DNA of 64,000 bases from Massospora cicadina (Eukaryota > Entomophthoromycota > Entomophthoromycetes > Entomophthorales > Entomophthoraceae): contig JAKSZP010000112.1 in assembly GCA_022478985.1 (NCBI GenBank), forward strand, positions 1 to 64,000. The letters are read 5' to 3'. Positions 44,950 to 56,740 of this stretch are shown one piece after another (within the stretch, counting starts at the first letter, position 1; each line of letters opens with the position of its first letter). The translations under genes and the position numbers were made by a program. The notes under the pieces were generated by a model. It saw nothing but the letters and a program-made list of their open reading frames with translations. It did no database searches and had not been told where the DNA came from.

Positions 44950-46680
44950 GCAGCAAAAATGAAGCAATGGTAAACCTTATGGTGGACCTGGCTTGGAAAG
45001 GAGGAAATTGGAAGAATAGTTAACTAGTGATTTTATATTGTAACTTATCCTACTTCTAATCAAATTATCACTAGAGAATGTGGAATTCAAATATCCCCAT
45101 TATTATAAAAGCTTTGAGAATTTTACATTCACTGCAGAGCAGCTAAGAAAGATTGGACAGAAATTACTTCATAGATTCTAGCACTTTGGCAATAAACAAT
45201 ATGATCTAGTATTGACCTTGTTTTAATGTCAGCATAATCAGGACCAGTAATTTAACAATAAATCTTTTTAGTCTTTTATTTATAGTCAAGACCTGAAACA
45301 AGCTATTAGCCTAGCCCAGATGTAACATCTCTTGCTGGATACCTCCAATTAACTGTACAAAATCCCAAGTAACCATGATCCGTTATCACGCCCTAATTAT
45401 GGAAGTGCTTAACAGAAAGTAACAAAATGTGGAAGCGCTGTGAGACATGAATAGACAGCTAGAAACCAGTTTTCAGGGTGTCCACTAAGCACTTAATGAC
45501 AACCATAAACTTAGTGTGCAGATTTCTCAACAACTGGACAATCTATAGATCAATTGAACTGAAACGTGTTGGCCATAGGATATCTAGCCATGTACAACTG
45601 CGGAATCACCAGTGACTGTATATAATGGATGACCTGAATACAGTGAGGAAGTTGATCATAACTGTTTCACTATGGTGATACTTGACAGGCTGTGGCAGTA
45701 AAAGAAATTTATCAATACACCCAACACGAAATAGAGTGGCTGCACAGCATGCAGGAAGCAATTTCAAGACCACCAACCACCTCCTGTCTAATTTAATACA
45801 GAGAAAAGCCTAGTAGCCACTCATCAAAATATTAAAGGGTTTGGAGGATTAGTTTAGGCATTCCAACAAGATAATAGTTTTTCTCCAGTCAAAAAATGAA
45901 GTAAACCATCAAGCCCATGAAACACATAGCTTAGAGACTGCTCACGAGAATTAAAAAGATGATTTGCATGCTAATGTGAGTGTTGTGCGGAAGCATCTCA
46001 TGGAATTATAAAAAATTTAAGCAACATTGTCTTAAAGATCAGGATAATAAAACCCTTTGAACTATAAATTAAAGCGATTTACAGGATGGTAGATGCCTGT
46101 GCCCTTGTCAAACAAGACTCCCTTCTCGATCAGTGCTTTTTTGAAGACTCTTTGGAAGAGGAAGCTATATAAGAGAATGCTTCAACCTAATCCAGTACAA
46201 ACTTGTTTGTTTGCGTTTCCACCTTAAAAGGGGACGCCAAACCCCAAACAAATATAGCCCCATGTTAGTAACCCAGGGTCAGAAGTTAATGCTGCTCCAG
46301 TTACATCTGGATCAGAAGTTTTTATCCTGAATTGCAATGATAATTAGTTTTTTCATAAATTTGACAAGCATGGGATGTGCAACCATTCTTAAAATTCACA
46401 AGATGATCATATAAGGACTAATGATTTCTATGCCACAGCCATAATTACCTGTTTAAATGATCAGATTCAAGATCTGATCATGCCCTACTTACATAAAAGA
46501 ATTTAGACCTTTACTGATGTAGAAAGCGTGGTTCTACGATTGTTTGGATGTCCCAAATGCATGGTCATTTGAAAGACTGAATTCATGAACATTCATTTTT
46601 TGATCTCTCACTTGATAAAAATTAATTAAAAAAGTTACTTTAGCTGCCTTTTCGCCCATAACTCTTTGAGCCTATGTCAA
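44950..46680 (+). pseudogene. Gag remnant of element I
   Basis: The interval lies downstream of the primer-binding site, where Gag is expected. No frame is open for long. Fragments such as FGNKQYDLVLTLF (45180-45225), SKRNLSIHPTRNRVAAQHAG (45690-45760) and NDQIQDLIMPYLHKRI (46460-46505) look coding. The order of a Gag cannot be confirmed and no zinc knuckle is visible. Confidence 0.4.
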
Positions 46681-46689
46681 CTTGATTGA

Positions 46690-48370
46690 CGCCTACTTCC
46701 CCCATGTGGGACGGCGGTGCAACGCCTCCTGGTGCTTATCAATTGCTGCTGAAATGCCTTTGGGCCTGCTCAGCTAGCCCCACAAACACTTCCAGTCACT
46801 ACATCCCATCTTGGGACCTAGTCCTTTACCTTGCATGGTCCCAGGTGGTGCTCAGAAGCCCCTGGTGCTCCCTCAGATCAACCTGCATTTCAGCCTTTGG
46901 GTCAATTATGGGAACCTCTTAACCTACATGAGCGTGGCCATCATTTAGATGGCCACAGAAGTTTAGAAAACCAGCTGTATTTATAGATTTCCGCCCCTTT
47001 AGAGGGTATATTGATCTTGGTTTCTTTTTAAGCCCACACCATGGCGGCAGCACAGATGGCTTTAAATTATAAAAATATCCCCATTTTAACCATCCAAACT
47101 GCTTGTCAGATAGGCCACACTGATGGTCCAGTTTGTTGGATTGACCTCCCACTTTCCTCTGAATGCCTTCGCCACAAGCTTATGAAGTGCTTGGTTGCTT
47201 ACTTTACCAACACCGTGCTGCAGTTCATAGTTCCCAATGGTGCTGATCATCTCATTTCGCCTCAAGCATATGCGATGATCTTCCCCTTCTGTTGCAACAC
47301 CCATTTTGCAATACCCCCACACCATGATCAAAACTGTCCCTGATCATCCCTTTTAGGCACTCTTTAAAAATGGTCCCACCATTTGTTACATGTGCTTTTA
47401 TCTTGACCACTTAAAAAGCAAGTCTTCAACAATGACTGAAGCTGCTTCCGCTGCTGATTACTCATGCGTTGGCCATATTACTGATTAAAATAAAATATTC
47501 TTTATGGGATTGATTCCCCCCACCCTCATCAGCGAAGAGTGCTGCTCCCACCGCTTCACCCAACCAAGGCTTGACTGCCTGAACCATTTCAGAGAAGATC
47601 TTGGCTCATGCACCAGTAGATTTGCCATGGATTACTGTGCGCGGCCAATCAGCATCTGTCACCCAACCTGCTGATGTCACTAGTTCATGCTATCAGTAAT
47701 AAATTCTTATTACGCCCTCAAATGGATTGACTGTGATTAAAGTGCCTATGGAATTAAACCTGACTTTGACTAGTCAGAATTTATCACACAACTCCCAATT
47801 TGACTCTCTGCTGCCATTTCTGTCCTCGCAACATTTTTCCAGTTTACAAAAAGTTTTATCAAAAGGCTGTCAAAGCAGCCGCTGACCCCACCAACTACCA
47901 CATTTTCCAAGCCCTCCATATGACAATTGAGCCACTTTGCGAGGGTATTCTCATCTCTTACTATCCTAGAGATTTTCCTGATGAAGCAAAATTTGATATT
48001 GAAGAACTTGCATTTGCAGCAGCCTGCATGTGTGTCAAAGCAGCAAGTTCATCACTGTTTGACTCAAACTACACTCAAATCTGACAACGCATCAAGTCAT
48101 TCACCTATGTGTCTGAACTTATTATCTTTGCAAAAACCAAATCGCCCAATACGTTGAAGCAATGCAAACCACTGGCCCCATTAAAAAGGAGAACCCTCTC
48201 CTCTTTTTCCTTCTGCACCACACCTCTGGCTCTCCAACCTCCCTTTTGTCTATCTTTGCCCACCAACCAAAGAAACTGGAGCCAAATGAAAATCCCCCTT
48301 ACCCCACTTTTACTTCTAATATAAATGCTTAGACCAACGCTGCGGCACCATGCCAGGGGTTTATATCTTA
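46690..48370 (+). pseudogene. Unidentified GC-richer coding remnant
   Basis: Three open parts: 46686-46922 (Pro- and Ser-rich), 47041-47343 (MAAAQMALNYKNIPILTIQT, TDGPVCWIDLPLSSECLRHK, LQFIVPNGADHLISPQAYAM) and 47800-48084 (KFYQKAVKAAADPTNYHIFQ, FDIEELAFAAACMCVKAASS). Between them is TICYMCFYLDHLKSKS near 47385-47430, a CX2CX4HX4C knuckle with the last Cys lost. A Pro-rich start, a folded middle and a knuckle would suit ORF1 of a LINE, but it is unlike ORF1 of LINE-1/2. Base composition differs sharply from both flanks. Family not recognised. Confidence 0.45.
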
Positions 48371-48950
48371 TCATCATTTTTTAGTACACAGTAAATAAAG
48401 ATGCGTAGTGGACCCCCTCTTTGGTCAGGCACTACTAGTACTAAAGAATGAAGTCTAAAAATATCAGAATTAGCTAAATTTTCAGCAACCATACTCAACT
48501 AAACAGTAACCATTACAGAACAGTTTGATGAACCATATTCTGATTAAGAATCCTAACTCATTCCCCATCTAACTAGATTTTTCTATTTCAAAATGTTTTT
48601 AACGCGGGCTCCTCTCCAAGATAAGATAGGATTTAACATTTTCAGCCCAGTCACATTGACAATATGGAAGGGAAGGATTTTTACGGCCTCCCTCCTCCAA
48701 GAGATGTCAGATTTATTTGGGCTGTATGCTTCATCAAGAAATTTGAGTCAAAATGCAAGATTAATTTGTTAGCATTTTTTGCCAAAATATATCTGACTGC
48801 AAAATTTTAAAGTGAACAATTGGCATTCATCAGCAAATTAATTTGTTGGCAATAAACCAAGCCTAAAAACTGACATATTGCTATTAGTACAGATATATAA
48901 ATACATAGAAAAAATTAGAACCATCATTTTGCTAATTATCTACATCCTCC
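48371..48950. other. AT-rich, no gene seen
   Basis: No supported frame or repeat. The 3' LTR of element G may be here but no partner copy allows it to be recognised. Confidence 0.4.
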
Positions 48951-50226
48951 TAGAAACTTAACATGCACCCAATACACTAAAATCCATTAGAAAGACCCTT
49001 ATTTGTATAAGCATCTAATGTCAACTTATTGATGACCTAAAATGGACTACCTAATGCTTTTCCAACTTAAGCCATCATCCAAAGCCATGTTTTCAAAAAT
49101 AACTAGCCTTTTTGCCTGCTTTAGAGGTTGCAAGAGTAGACTTTTTTCATAATCCTTAATCTTAACATCCCGTTTGATAGTATTGCATAGGTAGAGAACT
49201 AAATCTTATTAAATTTTTTCAGGCTCATATATACTGTAAGGGCGTCATTTCAAAGCTTGGTTCAATAGCGGAATATATAATTGGTGGCAAACTAGCTCAA
49301 GTTCATAAAGTAGTTCTGAGGGAAATTTACTAGTTGGCATATGGAAGTTTAATTGCAGGCAAATGTGGCTGACTTTATGTAAGTTACTCAAATGGATTGT
49401 TTACCAGCTGCATGCTACTTTAAGGCAATGGTTAGATTAACATTTACCCTCTTTGACCATTTTATCTGTACCAGATGATAAGGCGTCATAGGTACTCCTC
49501 ATATTCCCATTAACCTTTTTACTTTTGGGATAACATGCACGCTGAATTTGCTTCCATTTTCTGTTAAAATAACTAGTGGGAAAAATGATAAAATACTAAC
49601 TGCCTGTTATAAATTTTTGAAGTACTACTATAATATACTTTATCTAAAGCACGTGTCTCTACTCATCAAAACAAATCAAGTGATCAATAGCCACGATAAT
49701 GTATCATCTTTTCTTGGTATTTATAGTCAAAGGCCCTACTACATCAGCGAATATAGTAAGCTAAGCAGACCCAGGCTTCACTAGCCAGAAAATGGTGCTT
49801 CCTTATATGTTTTTGTGCCTGAAACATCACATAACAAGCAAGATCTTCCACAACATCAAAACTAGACAAATCTCAATAGTACCACTGACAAAACATTCTC
49901 TAAGATCTTCTATAGGATTATGTCTAGTTTTATTTTATGATTTCATTGATGATTGCAGAATATTTAGAATGCTTTGGTAACACTAGAAATCTTTTATGGC
50001 TTTTTTGAATTATTGATTTTTAATAAATCTTTACTTTAACAAAACTTTGCTCAATTCTGGATGAATTCTCAATGGCTTATCTTTAATAATAATATGCATC
50101 TTATCATATAAATTATCTGATTTACTCTGTAGATCCAGAACAGTTGACAACCGCAATAAACCATCTGCATTCTGATAAACTGTACTAGTGTTTTTTCAAT
50201 CTCAAAATTTCAAGCTTGCAGTTTTT
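48950..50226 (-). pseudogene. Integrase region of old gypsy element G
   Basis: Aligned with B (5850-6766) and the integrase part of F. Shared landmarks in G: GATGATAAGGCGTCATAGGT (49475), AAGTGATCAATAGCCACGAT (49678), GCTTCACTAGCCAGAAA (49776). No frame is open. The element continues on the other side of F at 56741. Confidence 0.55.
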
Positions 50227-50231
50227 AGGCC
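50227..50231. repeat. Left target duplication of element F (AGGCC)
   Basis: AGGCC directly precedes the LTR start TGTTATGA and recurs right after the other LTR at 56736-56740. Confidence 0.88.
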
Positions 50232-50775
50232 TGTTATGATTTTGGGTAATATTGTTGGGATCTGCCATAAGGGTGTACAGGTTGAACCCACTGAACAACA
50301 AACAGACAATATGGGGATGTAAGACCTCTGAACACTTTGGAAAATATATAAATAGGAGCAATTTCCGCAAGGCTTTTATTTAATTTAATAATTACAGCAA
50401 CCATTTGCTGTTCTGCTCTCTCTCAACTATTATCAACCTCCTTCTTTCAATCACCCATCTCACGATATATATCAGCAACTTTGAACACCCTTCTCATAGC
50501 TTAGACTATTCTATTACACAGAAAATCATTGGTTTCAGCCGGTATTCTTCAATTCTCTATCACCCTAATTTGAGGCGATCTATATTATATTTGTCAAATG
50601 TCAACATCGCCTTATCACCTTATTTGTAAGCAATCCAATAATAATTATTATATCACAATATCGCCTCATCTCAAGGCGCTCGAATACTCATAAATTTTTA
50701 TCCTAGATGGGGGATTCTCACCATTACGCTGTAGCTCTTCAGGATTTATTATCCAGTCATAACAGAATCTCAACA
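50232..50775 (-). repeat. 3' LTR of element F
   Basis: 544 bp, TGTTATGATTTTGGG to TCTCAACA. Homologous to 56184-56735 and to the LTR of A at 211-771. Confidence 0.92.
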
Positions 50776-50790
50776 TTACCCCCCTTTGAC
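50776..50790 (-). promoter_or_regulatory. Polypurine tract of element F
   Basis: Minus strand AGTCAAAGGGGGGTAA, directly beside the 3' LTR. Confidence 0.85.
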
Positions 50791-50799
50791 TGGACAATA

Positions 50800-52060
50800 A
50801 GTATCCTATTGTTTATACACACAGAGAAACTTTGCGTGATCTTAATTGATGATTTGACCACTTGCTAGGTTTTCATGGTGTATGCATCAACGCCAGTTTT
50901 CTAGATTATTTCAAATGGACCAATCCAGATGTTGGCCAGCTTGTGTTTCCACCCAGACCCATGGTGGTCGTGTAACAAAACCATCTCATTTTCTAGATAC
51001 TGAGAAACTCACTATGGCATACTGATCGGTGATCTGGTTCTTAAAATTCTTGGCCAAGCTGGCTTAGTATGCTTCCTTTTGCAACTTGATCAATATGTTG
51101 GTTAAATTAGTCAAGTAACGTTGGGGATTCTTCTGGTATCTTCTAAGCACAAATAAAGCAATGTCAGAAGAGTGGGGTGTCATCCATATAACAGTTGAAA
51201 GGGGCTCTTCCCCATGTTGGTATGATAGCTGATATTTTAAGTAAAGATTGCGGTAGGCAGGAGGGAACTCAAATTAGAGGGTCTATTGGTTACCAACTTC
51301 TGAAGGATGTTCGCCAGAGTTCCATTAACCTGTTTGATCATTTCGTTGGACTCTGGGTGATATGGAGTCATCAGAACCCCACAAATGCCCATGAGCTCAT
51401 TAAACTTGGGAAGGATGTGTGAGGTGAAGTTGGTTCTGTTATTAGTAAGAATGAACTGAGATCAGCCATATCAGTGGTATACATTTCATTTATAAACTTA
51501 GCCACTGTGACCGCCCCAAAAGCCAAATCGCCAATGCTTCAACCCACCTGGTCAAGTGGTCAATAGCCTTTAGAATGTACTTACACCAGTTGGCTCACAT
51601 TGGTAAGGCCCAATGACATCAAGGGAAACCTTATGCCAAGCAAAATGTGGTTTCACTAACTGGTACAAGGTCTTCTGGTTGAACGGCTTTTCCACTTGGC
51701 ACTGGTGGCAACATGAAATGGTTTCAAGAAATTCAAAGTTCATGCTTTCTGAATAGTAAAAAGGGCGCAACAGCTCCATTGTCTTGCGCACACCACCATG
51801 TCTGACTGCCTTGTGGGCGCTCATAATTGCCCAGGCCATGCTGAGGGTCACAAAAATTCACCGTAGAAGTGCCAAACCGCTTATACAGTTCCCCATTCCG
51901 TTGGAAGGTATTCACTTGAATCTCGTTTAATGCTTTGATCCCTTGGGGAGGTTCATCGTCATATTTTCTGCTGAGCATCTTATCATACATCACACCGCTG
52001 AGATCCACCATCACATCAATGGTCAGCAATTTGAGATAAAGAGTTGGCGTTCTGATGCTT
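50800..52060 (-). pseudogene. Integrase of element F
   Basis: The frame 51570-51851 holds an HHCC-type zinc finger (SAHKAVRHGGVRKTMELLRP, then CCHQCQVEKP) and the first catalytic Asp in HKVSLDVIGPYQ. The rest of the core (51190-51560) has no long frame; DHLTRW-type residues are recognisable near 51560. The C-terminal module is at 50820-51150, broken. An upstream piece is at 51733-52029 (IKALNEIQVNTFQRNGELYK). Confidence 0.82.
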
Positions 52061-52740
52061 TATTCCCGGGTGGTGAAGGATCTTTAAGTCATAAGCCTGC
52101 AGCTTAAGAGCCATTGAGCTAAACGCCTCTCAGGCTCCTTATGGTTCTTTAACCAACATAATGAGACGTGATCCGTTACAACCTTAAACTTTACCCCATG
52201 CAAGTAGACCCTAAATTGCTTATAAATTGTAGATCACCGCTAAGCACTCCCACTTGGTTACAGTATATTTGCACTCATGGTAGTTTAGACTTTAACTGCA
52301 GTATGCAACAGGATGCTCCTCTCCCTCATCGTCTTTCTGAGAAAGGATCGCCTCAACAGTGGAAAGGGATGCATCCATTTAAACAATAAACACCCTATCA
52401 AATCTTGGATAGCGTAGCACTGGAGCGCTGATCAGTGATCTGATGTGTATCAAAGGTGATTGTTGACATTCCATACATTTGAACATGGCATCTTTTTTAA
52501 CAATTCAAATAGCGGCCCCCAATACATCATAAGTTAGGGATGAAGCACTGGTAGTACTGACCATTCCCAAAAATTCCTGTATGTCGCATTTACTAGGTGT
52601 AGTCATTTTTTGGATGGCCTCCACATTTTCTGGCTGTTATTTCAGCCCCTTAAAGTCTACCACGAACCCCAGGTATTCCAACTGATTTTTAAAGAAGTTA
52701 CATTTTGAGGCTTAATTTTGATGTTTGCCTCAGTGAGCCA
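52060..52740 (-). pseudogene. RNase H region of element F
   Basis: Positioned between RT and integrase. Minus-strand codons around 52240-52290 encode a Tyr- and His-rich stretch (YHECKYTVTKWECL-like, with RNase H type E-CL). The frame is broken repeatedly. Confidence 0.6.
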
Positions 52741-52754
52741 GCGTTATAGTATTT

Positions 52755-53460
52755 CTAGATGATTGGGGTGCTCAAAAAGGTTCGATGGAAAGAATTGATA
52801 TTGCCAAGGTATATGAGGACACATGACAGCTTCAGGTCACCAAGGTTAGTGTCCATGGCTCGTTGGAACATAGCCAGGGCGTTACACAGCCCTTGGGACA
52901 TATGAGTCAGTTGTAAAAGGCCTTTGGATGTGATTATGGCGCATTTCTCTTGTTCCGCTGCAGGCAACTCAATTTGCCAGTGTTCTGATATCAAGTCCAT
53001 TTTTGAAAAGTAAAAGGCCCCCTAGCCAATCCAAAACATCATCAATCTGTGGCAAGGGGTATGAGTCCTTTTTTGTAATAATAAGCTTCCAGTAGTTTAT
53101 TACTACATGGTTGGTGCCATCCTTCTTTTTTACAATCAGAACAGGAAAAGCCCACCGACTTTTGTATGTAGCAAACATCTCTTGCTCCACCAACTTATCA
53201 ATTTCCTCAGTAATAACGTCTTCCGCTGCCCTCAATTGGCAGATTGGCTGAGACCTTAAGGGGGATTTCCTGTGTCCAATCGATGGACCACCCCATGAGC
53301 ACACCCTAAATTGTGGTCATCAACGGCAAAAATCTCCTTATACTTGTGAAATAAAGCTACCACTGGGTCTCCTTGTTTTTAAGATAGCCCTATTAAGTTC
53401 TTCCGCAGTACCACTGTCATAATGCCAGGTGTCTACTCACGGTTAGACTAAATACATATA
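52755..53460 (-). pseudogene. Reverse transcriptase of element F
   Basis: Two overlapping frames. 52969-53304: AEDVITEEIDKLVEQEMFAT, WAFPVLIVKKKDGTNHVVIN, KDSYPLPQIDDVLDWLGG. 52755-53000: MDLISEHWQIELPAAEQEKC, GLCNALAMFQRAMDTNLGDL, CVLIYLGNINSF. The catalytic loop at 52800-52811 is YLGN instead of YLDD. The fingers and palm are otherwise the best preserved gypsy RT in the window. Confidence 0.9.
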
Positions 53461-53639
53461 AAAAACTGAACACAAGAACCTTAAGGACCTCCTCAATTGG
53501 GTCAATTGTAAATATGACACTATTTGGTTCATCAGATTTGCATTGGTTCGCTCTGGAGATTAGCTAACAAAATCTTGATCTCTCTGTGCCCTGGGAGTAT
53601 AATCCCTGGAGCCTCATGAGGATCAAGCCACGTTTGCTT

Positions 53640-54290
53640 ATAGGGACTAATGACCTCCCTGTAAAGCCTGGCAGGCACTTCCACCTCTAACTCGGTGTTC
53701 ACTAGGACTTGGTGCCTGGAAGGAATAGATATAGGTCCTACAGCTTGTAGTTAACCCTTGATATTTATATATCTGCTGGGGAAGGGGCCAAGTCTCACTT
53801 TTTAGTTGATGATAGAGGACTGGAATCACTCCGTCACTATATGCAAGATTAAATGCCCATGTGCACTGGATCCTTTGACACTCTTCTAAAGGTAAGATAA
53901 TTGGGATCCGCTGCCCCTAAATTATGAATACTTCCTCCTATGTCATATCAACGACAGCCCCAAAATGTTGCAGGAAAACAGTTCCAATTAGCAAGTCGTA
54001 ATTATTGTTTGGTAGCACTATTGCTAGAGCTACAATGACAATGGACCCAAACTGCAACGGTAGCGCACTATACGCTCCCTCAGAGAAGGTGCTTTCCACT
54101 CCAGCAGTCCTGTACACCTTTTGATGGTCCACATCAGGTTTTTATCTCAACAGCGCCATCAACTTAGTGGAAACTATGTTAACCGGAGTTCCTGTATCTA
54201 TTATAGCGCGAAGTATATTTTTTGCTACAAGAATATCACAGTATGTACAGTCAGAATAGGAACATTGACTGTTTATTATGGATAATTATG
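53640..54290 (-). pseudogene. Protease of element F
   Basis: Active site: LRAIIDTGTPVNIVS (about 54190-54235), intact DTG. A TAA cuts the frame, and a second frame (53938-54132) carries VYRTAGVESTFSEGAYSALP and YDLLIGTVFLQHFGAVVDM. The linker to RT (53647-53829) follows. It cleaves the Gag-Pol precursor. Confidence 0.85.
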
Positions 54291-54299
54291 AAATCTTTT

Positions 54300-56110
54300 T
54301 TTGAGAAAACTAATTATCTCCTCACCAACTTTGGGGTATTCTTTAACAATGACGTCTGCTGGAATGGCAAAGTTTAATTTTTTCAGAGTGGCGCATCTGT
54401 GGTGGAATCCAGTTTTCCTGAGGAAGCTTGATTGAGCATTTGGCAGGTGTACGAATTTTGGTTTCTCCTGAGGTCCTTCATCCGCTGCGGGCTTGGCTTG
54501 TGCTCATGTCACTACATTTACTCCACCAACTGGTTGCTGGTATAAGATCCCATCATTGTATTGAGAGACTTTCGCAGGATATACTAATATTAATTCAGGG
54601 ACGTTTGGGATTGGGATCATGAAGGTAGAGAGTCCCGTCTCTACTCAACTCCATCTTTTCCGTGGTAGTATTTATCATGTTGCACGTAGTGAACACAACG
54701 GTTAGGGCTGCTTTGTGCCAAGTGGCCATGATGACTGCATTCATAGCGACTAACCCCATAAGAGCCGCGTCCTTGGTTTTCATAAGAGGGTCTGGGTGGA
54801 AATTTTGGGGGACGTTTGGTGTAACCAGGGCCTGGTTGGTAAGATAATTGCTGATGTTTGGCATAATTAGATCTGGGTCATTAGTTAGGTTGCTAACGAT
54901 TTTCGTAAAATGGCCCCAGGGCAGTAGTCAAACTGTTGAGAATAATTTGGCCAAGAATGAGCTGTTGAATTATCGTAGGGTTGGGGGGTTGATAGGTGGA
55001 GTGTGGGACAGACGAGCGTATTCCCCCAAATAAGAGGGTCCAGCAGAGGTTGTATTCTTCCATTCCTTATTTGGCGGTGGGAAGTTAGGGGATATGTGCA
55101 CAAGAACTGCACAATTTTGAGCAGGGTAATGCTGTCATCCAGAATTGGCAAAATGACATTGTGAAGCTCATGGTATGGCTTCACCATGGAGGTCATTGCA
55201 ATGCACATGTCAGCTTACACTAGTTATTCTGCCCCAATCAGCACATGAGCTTCCACCATAAATTGATCAGTGAGCTCCGTGAGGGTTTCATTATGGCAGA
55301 ACCCAATAGTCAGGAGTTTCGCCTTTTTCTGCAACATCTTTGAGGTACCACAAACAGTCAAAGCACAGTATCCTTTACATCTTGGTAGGTAATGGAGCTT
55401 CTTGGGAGGTAGCAGGTTACTTAATTAGCACTCCCAATATCCAAGGAGATATCAACAGGTTTGCTTTACATTAATCAGATGCACCTTCCGGTGCAAACTC
55501 AAACCATTTTTAGAAGCCATGGGTATCCAATTTCTATTGAATGGAGACAGCTTATCAATATTGAGCTCCTTACCCCATTCATAGACGCGACTTTTTAGGG
55601 AATTACAAAGAATGGGTTGGGATCCAAAAGCAGTCTCTCGATGAGGATCTGGTCCAGTGGGGATTGGGACATCCGCTGCTTTGGAGTTAACATGGCCTTC
55701 TGCCATGGGGTAGTACAGCCATTACTTGAGGGAATTGGTGCTCCGATTTATACCCATATACAAAGCTACCCTCCTTAGTGTAGTAGCTCCAACAGCATCA
55801 TATTCCTCGTTGTGTTGTTCCCCTTTATGTCATTCTTCCCCTTACCAATGAGGGGTCTGGGAGGTACTGGTCAATTTCCGCTCTGCACAATGCAGTTGTT
55901 TTGGTAGTGTTGTCTAAGCAATCATCGAGTTGCTTGTTTCATTGTCCCAGAATTTGCATTTTGCTGAACGTGCTGTCAAGCTGGTGCATAATGGAGGTTT
56001 GTATTTGTAGAAGTACATCCTGTTTTTTGAGCACCACATCTAAGTGAGTTTGAGTTCCTCCTATTTGACTGGTACAGTGATTTGTGAAGATTTTCTGGCA
56101 AAGCAGGCCT
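54300..56110 (-). pseudogene. Gag of element F
   Basis: N-terminal coiled coil near 55960-56080: HLDVVLKKQDVLLQIQTSIM, then HQLDSTFSKMQILGQ and a stop. Open pieces: 55452-55706 (MAEGHVNSKAADVPIPTGPD; SRVYEWGKELNIDKLSPFNR), 54885-55208 and 54595-54864. A possible decayed zinc knuckle (ECSHHGHLAQ) is near 54720 in another frame. There is no Gly-X-Y stretch, unlike D and E. Confidence 0.72.
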
Positions 56111-56164
56111 AATGAGACATGGCTGGCGACTGGAGATTTTTATTTTTAGTGGTTGATCAATGGG

Positions 56165-56182
56165 CCCCTGTAGTGAGCACCA
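56165..56182 (-). promoter_or_regulatory. Primer-binding site of element F
   Basis: Minus strand TGGTGCTCACTACAGGGG, one base from the LTR. It fits a tRNA 3' end of CCA, discriminator A, acceptor strand AGTGAGC and T-stem CCTGT. Confidence 0.85.
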
Positions 56183-56183
56183 C

Positions 56184-56735
56184 CGGTATAATTTTGGCTG
56201 GTATTGTTGGGATTCACCATAAGGGTTGCAGAAGGTCTAACCCACTGAACAACAGACAGATGATATGGGGATTTTCAGTCCTCCAAACACTTTGAAAAAA
56301 ATATAGAATAGGAGCAATTGCCCAACAACACTTTTATTCAATTTAATAAATACAGCAACCTTTTGCTGTTCCGCTCTCTCTCAACTAATGCCAACCTCCT
56401 TCTTTCGATCACCCATCTCACTTATATATCAGCGACATCGGACAATACCATTCTCATAGCTTAAACTATTCTCTTCCGCCAATTCTCATTGGTTTCATCT
56501 GGTATTCTTTAATTCTCTATCGCCCTAATTTGAGGCAATCTAGATTGTATTCATCAAATTGAGGCATTGCCCTATCACTTTATTTGTAGGGCGATTTAAT
56601 AATAATTGTTATATCCCAATATTGCCTCATCTCAAGGCACACACATACTCGTAAATATCATCCTAGCCAGAAGATTCTCGCCATTCCGCCGGTGCTCTTC
56701 AGGGCTTATCATCCAATCATATCAGAATCTCGACA
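56184..56735 (-). repeat. 5' LTR of element F
   Basis: 552 bp; the start is CGGTATAA where its partner has TGTTATGA, and the end is TCTCGACA. AGGCC follows at 56736-56740. Confidence 0.92.
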
Positions 56736-56740
56736 AGGCC

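Larger units (their letters stand above)
50232..56735 (-). mobile_element. Gypsy element F, structurally complete
   Basis: 6504 bp with all structural parts: 544- and 552-bp LTRs, polypurine tract, primer-binding site and 5-bp AGGCC duplications. Genes from right to left: gag, protease, RT, RNase H, integrase. It is inserted in the older element G and uninterrupted. The reading frames are broken and the RT catalytic loop is YLGN, so it is not autonomous. It is the best reference for the other gypsy elements of the window. Confidence 0.93.
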
